A stretch of 6,049 nucleotides of DNA from an uncultured Ancrocorticia sp. GTDB taxonomy: Bacteria; Actinomycetota; Actinomycetes; Actinomycetales; Actinomycetaceae. The notes under the pieces are model-generated. The model was given only the letters and a program-made list of their open reading frames with translations. It did not search any database and was not told the DNA's origin. The DNA lies in the NCBI GenBank assembly GCA_905373325.1, contig CAJPTB010000128.1:1-6049 (forward strand), read 5' to 3'. Below, in pieces: positions 1-5,498 of the stretch. Within the stretch, counting starts at the first letter, position 1. Every line of letters starts with the position of its first letter. Made by a program: the position numbers and the translations under genes.

Positions 1-54
1 GAATCCAAAACGCGGGTTTCGCAGCTCAAAGCCTCAAACGATCTACGTGACTGC
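1..54 (+). repeat. Left 54-bp inverted repeat
   Basis: This is an exact reverse complement of 435-488 over 54 bases, and identity stops abruptly on the inner side (base 55 does not match the base before 435). The outer limit is unknown because the window begins here. It contains the last three codons and the TAG stop of the minus-strand gene at 43-237. Confidence 0.95.
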
Positions 55-237
55 GGAAATGATGCCGACGACCGCTGAAAGGAGTTTCCATCTTGCGCCT
101 TCGTCACCGGATAATTTATGTGACTCACCGTAATATATGACGTTCTTAAAAGTTCCTGTGTTGTATATAGAAGTATTGTTTTGATTACCGCTATTGGAAT
201 TCTGCAAACTATGGTTGTTTATATTATTGGTCATCAT
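43..237 (-). CDS. Small Asn-rich hypothetical protein, probably truncated
   Basis: This is a 64-residue protein of unknown function. Residues 2-35 are very rich in Asn, Ser and Thr and contain the run IYNTGTFKNVIYYG. A charged linker (about 36-48) follows, then a hydrophobic tail, WKLLSAVVGIISAVT, that could be the start of a membrane helix. The ATG at 235-237 has a good ribosome binding site, AAGGGAG (247-253 on the minus strand), 9 bases upstream; a second ATG follows directly. The last three residues and the TAG stop lie in the left inverted repeat, so the natural C-terminus may have been cut off by the element border. Similar Asn/Gly-rich stretches precede effector or NTPase domains, and form amyloid-like signalling motifs, in some bacterial conflict proteins. 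That resemblance is from memory and weak. AT-rich codon use sets the gene apart from its neighbours. Confidence 0.6.
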   Translation of the reverse strand: MMTNNINNHSLQNSNSGNQNNTSIYNTGTFKNVIYYGESHKLSGDEGARWKLLSAVVGIISAVT

Positions 238-434
238 TTTCTTTTGCTCCCTTGGGTGTAAGTTGTCGAGATCGAATAGAGCGGCGTCGAACGCTGCTGA
301 TAGATTCGAGAGTACTACAAAGTAACCGTTGATGGAATGTTGTTTTTACGTGAAAGACTCCTAACCGAAGCGATCTTTGCTTTTCCGTGCGGATTCGGGA
401 AGCTGCGCCTATCGGCGGCCGTCAGCAGTCACTT

Positions 435-488
435 GCAGTCACGTAGATCGTTTGAGGCTTTGAGCTGCGAAACCCGCGTTTTGGATTC
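435..488 (-). repeat. Right 54-bp inverted repeat
   Basis: This is the perfect inverted copy of 1-54. Just inside it an 8-base motif GCAGTCAC occurs twice, at 425-432 and 435-442, the second copy being the start of the repeat itself. Sequence outside it, from 489 on, returns to the GC-rich composition of the region. Confidence 0.95.
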
Positions 489-546
489 TTGGACTCCGGA
501 GTGAGCGCCGATGTCGGGAAGTTGAATCCTCCGTACAAAGTCAATG

Positions 547-567
547 AAAGGCGGTTGCTTCGCCTTT
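547..567. terminator. Perfect 7-bp hairpin, possible terminator
   Basis: AAAGGCG (547-553) and CGCCTTT (561-567) form a perfect 7-bp stem with a 7-base loop. There is no T-run after it on either strand, so termination is only a possibility. It lies 59 bases outside the right inverted repeat and is not next to a confident gene. Confidence 0.3.
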
Positions 568-727
568 GAGAGGAATCCATTCCAGTGCGGGCTCGCGTCA
601 GAGCGGCAGATGATCGATTATCACCGAGCCGCCAGGACCGTTCCGTCGAATTTAGTAGTCGTCAAGAAGATGAACGGTGGTTACGAATAGGCCGGCTGCG
701 AAAGCTTGCTTAGGCTTTGGGAACGCG

Positions 728-853
728 GGTCTGGCGTCGGCGCCCTCTGTTCGTTTTCTCCTGTCGCTTTCTGGCTCAGCGTTGTTCTCCGTTGGTTTGG
801 CGCGGCACTCTGCTGGTTCTGCGCGGCTGCCCGAAGGTTGTGCGTGGCGGTCC
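728..853. repeat. Degenerate 21-bp tandem repeat, about six units
   Basis: Units align at 728, 749, 770, 791, 812 and 833, each 21 bases long. The clearest are the last three, which share a G-NN-GGTT block followed by GCG-GG six or seven bases later. Read on the minus strand the period gives a seven-residue pattern with Asn and Gln around positions 5-7, but no ORF here is convincing. The sequence differs from the 21-bp array at 1628-1816, although the period is the same. Copies have diverged strongly, so the array is old or under little constraint. Confidence 0.45.
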
Positions 854-1181
854 TTGACTTCCTTCCGTCAAAGGCGTCTGTGAGATGAGCGCCCTCACTG
901 CTCGGCAAAGTGATTCTACGGCTTCATGCGGTGGTGAAGCGCTGATTCTTAACCTCCTACTCTCCGAGGATTCCCGAGTGTCGTTTGTTAAGCCCTCGTT
1001 CTTCCTCACGTTTCTAGTCGGTGGGCGCAAGAAGGCATGTTCATGGCGAGAGACGCGCTTGCCGGGGCTGCAGGAGCCTCTGAAGCGCGAATAGACGCGT
1101 TCGAAACGGACAATGCGATGCCGATGTTTAGACAGCTCCGCCTCATAGGAAAAACTCGATAGAACTCTCGCTTTCTTCTTC

Positions 1182-1227
1182 ACGACGCCGCCCACGCAGT
1201 CCTGCGCGCCCGGCGTCGTCGATTTTC
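1182..1227 (+). terminator. Nested GC-rich hairpin followed by a short T-run
   Basis: ACGACGCCG (1182-1190) pairs perfectly with CGGCGTCGT (1211-1219). Inside the loop a second stem, CGCAG/CTGCG (1195-1199 and 1202-1206), pairs with a two-base loop. On the plus strand the outer stem is followed by CGATTTT, so an intrinsic terminator is plausible, but no clear gene lies upstream. It could equally be a structured RNA element. Confidence 0.35.
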
Positions 1228-1236
1228 GCGGCCACG

Positions 1237-1590
1237 GTGGGGACACGGTTCCACCTGTTGGCGTGGGAAATGCGTCGGGCGGAGCAGCACCGAAAGGCTG
1301 CGCTGAAACTGGAGCCCACGGGGACGTCCCTCGGGTGCTCGAGAAAGGGGATCACAGAGCCGGCGTCCGACGTTGTCGAAGACCTTTCGGGCACGGCAGA
1401 AACGGTGGCCGAAAACTTGAAAGTCAGCACTCTCGCCGCGGACGCTCGTTTGAAGGCGCTTGTCTTAATCTCTGACGCGAATTTGGAGGGTGTTCGCGTT
1501 GAAGTGATCGGCAGTGGGAACCTAGGAGGGAAGAACGGAAGAAGGCGAAAGGAGGGCCGCCTGCTTCGCGGCACCGTTTCCGAGACCTAG
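1237..1590 (+). CDS. Doubtful hypothetical protein ORF
   Basis: This is a 117-residue ORF starting at GTG (1237) and ending at TAG (1588-1590). I recognise no family and see no good ribosome binding site. The frame is open from 1132, so the start is uncertain. The middle, roughly residues 55-95, has a regular spacing of hydrophobic residues in units of about 11 (DARLKALVLIS, then DANLEGVRVEV), which might be a beta-helix-like or leucine-rich segment. The C-terminus is basic and low in complexity. The ORF ends shortly before the 21-bp array and lies just after the nested hairpin at 1182-1219. It may be the remains of a gene or a chance frame. Confidence 0.22.
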   Translation: MGTRFHLLAWEMRRAEQHRKAALKLEPTGTSLGCSRKGITEPASDVVEDLSGTAETVAENLKVSTLAADARLKALVLISDANLEGVRVEVIGSGNLGGKNGRRRKEGRLLRGTVSET

Positions 1591-1606
1591 ACTCCGAGTT
1601 TGAGCA

Positions 1607-1816
1607 GCCGGGGACGGAACGCCAGACGAAGAGACGCGCGTGGCCAGCGAAGGGGCACGTGTGGTCAACAAAGGGAGACGCGTGGTCAGCAACGGGGCAC
1701 GTGTGGTCAACAAAGGGACGCCCGTGGTCAATATGGGGACGCACGTGGCCGACGAAGGAAGGCACACGGTCCAGAACGGGACGCACATGCTTCAGAAAGG
1801 AACGCATATGGTCAAT
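1607..1816 (+). repeat. 21-bp tandem array of ribosome-site-plus-start units
   Basis: Nine 21-base units begin at 1628, 1649, 1670, 1691, 1712, 1733, 1754, 1775 and 1796, with a weaker tenth at 1607. Each has a purine-rich block (such as AAAGGGACG), then a start-like triplet at unit positions 13-15, then usually GTCAAC or a close variant. That triplet is GTG or ATG in eight of the nine clear units; the unit at 1754 has ACG. The final unit (1796-1816) is the real translation start of the next gene, with AAAGGA, six bases, ATG at 1808. As 21 is divisible by three, every start is in frame with that gene and gives a seven-residue repeat of the type RVVNKGT. The array has no stop codons on either strand, so openness alone is weak evidence of translation. 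Confidence 0.85.
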
Positions 1817-2473
1817 CGCGCATACCTGTACAGCCTCGACAATCGGCCGGTCAGCTATTTCGACCGCCCGGAGAGGGCAAGTGGGCTCTCCGAGTGGCCC
1901 GGCGCCGTTCCGATCTCCTACCGCATCCTCGCCTCGGGAAACACGCAGATTTGCTCGTCCCTCATCGCCAACGGCCTCGAAGGCGCCCCCGACGTCAAGG
2001 TCTACGCCATAAACGGGGAGTACGACGTCGGGTTCGCCCGTTTCTTGAGATTCATCGACGTGATTCGCTTCGTCTCGGGCAGCTCGCACTTCGAGGCCCC
2101 TAATCTGCTCGATGAAACGATTTCAACCCGGACCTTCCTCGATCTGCACATGAACAAGTACGTGCAGCTCGAAACCGTTGAACTCGACATCCTCTCCGGC
2201 GGCGACGAGGCGATGATGAGAGAGATGGTCGAAGCCGAAGCCTCGATGTGCACGTGGATCGGCGAATCTATCGACGCCCTTCCAAGCGAGACGAACGAAG
2301 CCGCAGCGGTCGTCTACGAATCCAGCGTCAAGGGCGCCGGTCCCTTCGCGGGCCTGCGTTTCGACGACAAGTACGACGCCGGCCGCGACCCCCTCGGGTT
2401 CCGCTGGAGCGAGACTCTCAACTTCGACATGCCGACCCGCGCCGAATTCGAGGAGACGGAAGGCCGCGACTAG
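1808..2473 (+). CDS. Hypothetical protein, resembles DUF7822 family
   Basis: This is a 221-residue soluble-looking protein of unknown function, with no signal peptide or membrane segment. It opens with MVNRAYLYSLDNRP, followed by SYFDRPE, GLSEWP and VPISYRILASGN, and contains YAINGEYDVGFAR near residues 72-84. I know this pattern from a widespread family of uncharacterised bacterial proteins (DUF7822 by memory, unverified) whose members begin at the same place. I therefore chose the ATG at 1808, which has AAAGGA six bases upstream. The frame is open to an ATG at 1640, so translation from upstream GTG/ATG codons of the 21-bp array could add heptad repeats of the type VVNKGT. The C-terminal part (GFRWSETLNFDMP) also looks family-like. 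The TAG stop (2471-2473) lies inside the first unit of a 17-bp tandem repeat. The gene converges on the peptide transporter gene. Base composition matches the GC-rich neighbours. Confidence 0.85.
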   Translation: MVNRAYLYSLDNRPVSYFDRPERASGLSEWPGAVPISYRILASGNTQICSSLIANGLEGAPDVKVYAINGEYDVGFARFLRFIDVIRFVSGSSHFEAPNLLDETISTRTFLDLHMNKYVQLETVELDILSGGDEAMMREMVEAEASMCTWIGESIDALPSETNEAAAVVYESSVKGAGPFAGLRFDDKYDAGRDPLGFRWSETLNFDMPTRAEFEETEGRD

Positions 2474-2530
2474 CCGTCCGCCGCGACTAGCCGTCCGCCG
2501 CGACTAGCCCGGTCCGCCGCGACTTGCCGG
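2464..2530 (+). repeat. 17-bp tandem repeat that begins with the gene's stop codon
   Basis: Two identical 17-base units (2464-2480 and 2481-2497) are followed by a third with a two-base insertion (2498-2516) and a shorter, diverged fourth (2517-2530). The unit is CCGCGACTAGCCGTCCG. The first copy includes the last two codons and the TAG stop of the gene at 1808-2473. A further diverged copy of the unit-3/4 sequence (GGTCCGCCG-GACTTGCCG) recurs at 2585-2604. Since 17 is not divisible by three, the later TAGs are in other frames. Confidence 0.85.
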
Positions 2531-2543
2531 GCACGCTGTGAAT

Positions 2544-2610
2544 GGCTCGGCCTGGCGTCGACAGCTGGGCTGTCGCGAATAATCGGTCCGCCGAGACTTG
2601 CCGAGCCTTT
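2544..2610 (+). terminator. Nested stem structure, likely terminator between convergent genes
   Basis: GGCTCGGC (2544-2551) pairs with GCCGAGCC (2600-2607) and is followed by TTTGT. Within the loop CGACAGC (2559-2565) and GCTGTCG (2569-2575) form a perfect 7-bp hairpin with a three-base loop. The position, 70-130 bases after the plus-strand stop and about 140 bases after the transporter stop on the other strand, suits a terminator. The T-run is short, so efficiency is uncertain. Confidence 0.4.
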
Positions 2611-2613
2611 GTC

Positions 2614-2677
2614 GATCTGATGCGCTGGCGAACCGATCTGGCGCGCTGGTGAAACCGAGCTGGCACATCGGAAAACC
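2614..2677 (+). repeat. Degenerate 21/22-bp tandem repeat, three units
   Basis: Units 2614-2634, 2635-2656 and 2657-2677 each begin GATCTG or GAGCTG, have a GCGCTGG-like centre and end in AACC. The first two are closely similar; the third is more diverged. It lies in the gap between the convergent genes, close to the 17-bp array. Confidence 0.6.
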
Positions 2678-2749
2678 CTGCGGCAGCCGTCACCGAGACG
2701 GCGGCCGCGAAACCGGCGGAGTTCAGGCCAACAGAGCCACGGGGCCCCG
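2678..2749. other. Remainder of convergent gap
   Basis: GC-rich sequence between the last repeat unit and the stop of the transporter gene. It holds a 10-base palindrome, CGGGGCCCCG (2740-2749), directly after the transporter stop on the minus strand. There is no T-run, and nothing else is recognisable. Confidence 0.4.
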
Positions 2750-4324
2750 CTACTCCCGAGAGAATGCGCCGACGTCGGCCATCTGCCGCTTGGTCCACGG
2801 GGCGACGGCGAACAGGATGACCGCCACGGCAACCGTGACCGCGCCCAGGCCGTAGTAATACGTCGAGTTCGGGATGTCCTTGGTTTGAGAAATGATGAAA
2901 CCGGCGAGCCCCTGGCCTGTGGCGGTCGTCAGCAGCCATAGGCTCATCGCCTGAGAGGCGAAGTTCTTGGGCGCCAGCGCCGAGGTCGTGGACAGGCCCA
3001 CCGGAGACAAGAACAGCTCGCCCACGGTCTGCACGATGAACACTGCCGCCAGGAACCACCATGGCGCAAGATTCTTGCCGCCGGTCCACGTTTGGAACCC
3101 GAAGCCCAGGATAAAGGCGGACAAGCCGACTAAGAGCACTGCGATTGCGAACTTGGCGATGGTCGACGGGAACTTCCCCGCCCGCCTGGTAAATAGCCAG
3201 CCGACCAGCGGCGCTAGCACAACGATTGTGGCCGGGTTGATGGACTGATAGGTCTCAGGGCTGAGGACCCAGCCGACCACGGGGATTTTCCCGTCGGTGT
3301 TTTCCTTGGCAAAGGTTGCCATTTTGCCGGCGGCCTGCTCGGAGATCATGAAAAACAGCACCGCGCCGATCCACAAGGGGATGTAGGCGCGCAGATGGGT
3401 GCGTTCGCGGGAGGTGACCTTCGGGGAACGGAACATGAGCATGAAGTAGCCCAGCGCCGCCGTTGCCGGGACGACGAGCATTGTGGCGGAGAGGGCGTTA
3501 AGCAAGCTGCCGGTGAGGTAATACAGGGTCGTGACCAGCGCCGCCGTTCCTGCGATCGCGGCCACAGCGGATATAACAAGCTTGCGGCGCTCCCAGGGGC
3601 GGATCGGGTTGGGGACGGTGAATGCGAAGGCAGAAAGCCGGTGGCGGCCGTAGACGAAGGCGGCCAGCGCGAACCCCATGCCGACAGCGGCAGAGGCGAA
3701 TCCCGCGTGGTACCCGTAGTGTCCTCGCAGCCAGCCGGTCACTATGGGAGAGGCAAGCGATCCGACGTTGATTGACATGTAGAACAGTTGGAATCCGGCG
3801 TCGCGCCTGGGGTCGTTATCGTCGTACAGGCCTCCGACGATCGTCGACAGGTTCGGTTTGATGAAGCCGGTTCCCACCGCGACCAGGATGATGCCAAGCC
3901 AGGAAACGGCTGGCACGGGGATCGACAGGCAGACGTGGCCCGCCATGATGACCAGTCCGCCGTAAAGGGTGGACAGCCACGGCCCTATGACGCGGTCGGC
4001 GAAAATGCCCCCGGGGATGGCCAGCAGGTAGACGGCCGCGCTGTAGACGGCAAGGATGACCTAGCCGGAGTTATTGCTCAGCCCCAGGCCGCCGTTGCCG
4101 ACGGTGTCGACAATGAAGTACAGCAGGATGGCGCGCATCCCGTAGTAGGAGAAACGCTCCCACATCTCCACGTTGAGCATCCAGGGCAGGCCCCGGGGGT
4201 GGCCGAACAGCCCGCGGTCCTCGCGCGACGGGGTTGTTCGCAGGGTGCTGGGGCGCCACCGGCTGGTGATCATGCGTCCGGCACCGACGATGTCGTCCTC
4301 GACGTTAGTCGGGGAATTTGGCAT
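2750..4324 (-). pseudogene. POT/PTR2 proton-coupled peptide transporter with an in-frame amber stop
   Basis: This gene would encode a 524-position inner-membrane di/tripeptide:proton symporter of the POT (DtpT-like) branch of the major facilitator superfamily, close to the usual length. In order it shows the ExxERFxYY motif of helix 1 (residues 53-61), the family signature GTGFIKPNLSTIVG (151-164) with FQLFYMSINVGS (178-189), and the helix-7 EQ pair (329-330). About a dozen or more hydrophobic helices run to a cytoplasmic tail. The ATG at 4322-4324 has AAGGGAG seven bases upstream. A TAG at 4061-4063 interrupts codon 88, between helices 1 and 2. The frame continues unchanged past it with conserved sequence (VYSAAVYLLAIPGGIFADR), so this is a point nonsense change, perhaps CAG or TGG to TAG, and recent. 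A product restarting at the next internal ATG (3946) would lack the proton-coupling helix-1 motif. Sequencing error or suppression are the alternatives. The gene's own terminator is also TAG. Confidence 0.9.
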
Positions 4325-4400
4325 AATAGCTCTCCCTTTCTATGGGCGGGTACGGCAAGCAACCGAACCGTTGGCACCTGATACGTGAACAGGCGCTATT

Positions 4401-4415
4401 GGTGTACCCTACACC
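4401..4415 (-). promoter_or_regulatory. Palindromic operator candidate overlapping a -10-like box
   Basis: GGTGTA and TACACC are perfect inverted half-sites around a three-base centre. On the minus strand the centre reads TAGGGT, which fits an actinobacterial -10 box (TANNNT), about 80 bases upstream of the transporter ATG. Overlap of a dyad with a promoter is typical of a repressor site. No matching -35 is obvious, and no regulator gene lies nearby. Confidence 0.35.
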
Positions 4416-4432
4416 GTTCGCGCGGTCGGCCG

Positions 4433-4447
4433 CTCGGCGATGCCGAG
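4433..4447 (-). terminator. 6-bp hairpin downstream of the oxidoreductase gene
   Basis: CTCGGC and GCCGAG form a perfect six-base stem with a three-base loop, 80 bases after the stop of the gene at 4527-5498. No T-run follows, so it is only a weak candidate for ending that transcript before the transporter promoter. Confidence 0.22.
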
Positions 4448-4526
4448 GCAATCGGGCGGGCAAAGCCGCGAGAAAGGGAGTTTTCGACGGCGGCGGGCGA
4501 GGGCGGCGACAGCCCTTTCCGCCTTG

Positions 4527-5498
4527 TCAGTCGCGCTCATGCACCAGGATGAACTTCCCGATGGTCCCTCCCGAACGCAGCGCCGTCAAGGCCCGGGCGG
4601 CGTCGGCGATTGGAAGCCTTTCCTGGACCGGGACGGTGATCTGACCCGTTGCCACTAGCATGAGGGCGCGACGGAGATAGGAACCCACGACATCGGGGTG
4701 GGCGTCCCCCAAGCCGCCGATATTGAAACCGAGAACGCTGACCCCCTTCGACCAGAGCGTGTTGGTGCTGATTCGCTGATCCCCGGCCTGCGCAGCGTCG
4801 CCGAGCGCAAGAAGCCGGCCCTCGAAGCGCAACAGCCTCAGGCTCTCCGGCCGCGCGGGGCCGGAGACGGGATCGACGATCACGTCGAACTGGCCGGAAT
4901 CCCTGCTGGGAAGCGTGTCGCGGAGCCACACCTCGTCGTACCCGAGGTCGAGGGCAACCTGGCGTTTTTGCTCTGAGCCGACCACCCCCACGACCCTGCC
5001 CGCGCCAAACAGCCGCGCAATCTGGCCGAACTGGGTGCCGAGCCCTCCCGCCGCGGCCTGCACCAGCACATGCTCGCCTGGCTGAATGCGCAAGGTCCGC
5101 TCCAAGGCGGCCAAGGCAGTCGTGGTGTTCGAGGGAACGACCGACGCCAGCGCGGGATCCATCCCGGGAGGCAAAGGGACGGTGAGCGGAGCCTTCGCCA
5201 AAGCCACCTGCCCGTAGCCGCCCGCGCCCAAAATCGTGATCGGCGCGGCCACCGGTTCGCCGACCGTCAATCCTTCCACGCCTTCGCCAAGCTCGCGGAC
5301 GCGCCCCGCCGCTTCGATCCCCGGAGTCCAAGGCAGCGGCCGAGAGGCCAGGCCCTCCGCGAACAGCGCCTCGACATAGTTCGCCCCCGCATATTCGACG
5401 TCGATCGTGACCTGACCCCGGGCCGGCCTGGGGACCGGCGCCTCCTGGTACACGAGGCCCTCGGGACCCGTGTAGCTCGTGATCTGAAGAGCCTTCAT
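4527..5498 (-). CDS. Zinc-independent quinone oxidoreductase-like dehydrogenase (MDR superfamily)
   Basis: This is a 323-residue cytoplasmic NAD(P)H-dependent oxidoreductase of the medium-chain dehydrogenase/reductase superfamily, quinone-oxidoreductase branch, which reduces quinones or activated alkenes. The N-terminal GroES-like domain has the typical opening MKALQITSYTGPEGLVYQEAPVPRP and WTPGIEAAGRV (57-67). The Rossmann nucleotide-binding loop is VQAAAGGLGTQ (146-156). The C-terminus ends GTIGKFILVHERD, as usual for the family. There is no cysteine, so neither structural nor catalytic zinc is expected. Length is normal. The ATG at 5496-5498 has AAAGGA seven bases upstream and overlaps by ATGA with the stop of the ORF at 5495-5794. 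It is a paralogue of the enzyme at 5791-6049 and probably shares its transcript. The exact substrate cannot be told from sequence. Confidence 0.93.
   Translation of the reverse strand: MKALQITSYTGPEGLVYQEAPVPRPARGQVTIDVEYAGANYVEALFAEGLASRPLPWTPGIEAAGRVRELGEGVEGLTVGEPVAAPITILGAGGYGQVALAKAPLTVPLPPGMDPALASVVPSNTTTALAALERTLRIQPGEHVLVQAAAGGLGTQFGQIARLFGAGRVVGVVGSEQKRQVALDLGYDEVWLRDTLPSRDSGQFDVIVDPVSGPARPESLRLLRFEGRLLALGDAAQAGDQRISTNTLWSKGVSVLGFNIGGLGDAHPDVVGSYLRRALMLVATGQITVPVQERLPIADAARALTALRSGGTIGKFILVHERD

Larger units (their letters stand above)
1..488. mobile_element. Putative small cassette bounded by 54-bp inverted repeats
   Basis: The segment is bounded by two perfect 54-bp inverted repeats (1-54 and 435-488) and encloses one small AT-rich gene on the minus strand. 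By hand count 121-240 is about one third GC, far below the rest of the window, which suggests transfer from another source. The organisation resembles a non-autonomous element: terminal inverted repeats, no transposase. I do not recognise the repeat ends as those of a known insertion sequence family. The left repeat starts at the first base of the window, so neither its true outer end nor a target-site duplication can be seen. An assembly effect, with a contig starting in a repeat, would look the same. The call is inference. Confidence 0.4.
489..1627. other. Long gap without a confident gene
   Basis: In more than 1.1 kb I see no ORF with a recognisable family, a good ribosome binding site and plausible codon use together. 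Several frames are open on both strands, but overlap each other and give low-complexity Arg/Ser/Pro-rich peptides, as expected by chance in GC-rich DNA. What can be pointed to is a 7-bp hairpin (547-567), an imperfect nested hairpin (603-632: GCGGC/GCCGC outside, TGAT/ATCA inside), a degenerate 21-bp repeat (728-853), a strong nested hairpin (1182-1219) and one doubtful ORF (1237-1590). I found no tRNA-like or rRNA-like sequence. It may be decayed coding DNA or non-coding accessory DNA. Confidence 0.6.
4325..4526 (-). promoter_or_regulatory. Leader and probable promoter region of the transporter
   Basis: These 202 bases separate the oxidoreductase stop from the transporter start. Besides the ribosome binding site just before 4324, the region holds the 15-base palindrome at 4401-4415 and a hairpin at 4433-4447. 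A GC-rich stretch with short A/T runs (4470-4490) follows. No small ORF is convincing. I could not find a good -35 box. Confidence 0.4.

Noticed and set aside
776..1574. Long overlapping minus-strand ORFs (776-1246 and 1143-1574)
   Set aside because: They give Arg/Ser/Pro-rich low-complexity peptides with no recognisable motif and no ribosome binding site, as expected by chance in GC-rich DNA.
1607..1816. CRISPR array
   Set aside because: Units abut directly with no spacers, are degenerate, and no cas gene is present. The same holds for the 17-bp and 24-bp arrays.
1424..2089. Minus-strand ORF of 221 codons with His/Asp-containing heptads
   Set aside because: It is the antisense shadow of the 21-bp array and of the gene at 1808-2473. 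The array has no stops in several frames, so openness means little.
1600..2103. Plus-strand ORF rich in Arg and Gln across the array
   Set aside because: A second reading frame of the same repeat, which then overlaps the recognisable gene out of frame.
2750..4324. TAG reassigned to an amino acid
   Set aside because: TAG is the natural end of this transporter and of the gene at 1808-2473, so one internal TAG is better explained by mutation or error.
3947..4324. Frameshift in the transporter
   Set aside because: The sequence before and after the stop is in the same frame and conserved on both sides; only one codon is affected.
3788..4381. Plus-strand ORF of 197 codons opposite the transporter
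   Set aside because: An antisense shadow of the transporter, whose own frame shows clear family motifs.
4537..5331. Minus-strand ORF of 264 codons inside the oxidoreductase gene
   Set aside because: A frame-shifted shadow with Arg/Gly-rich composition. The in-frame product matches the dehydrogenase family.
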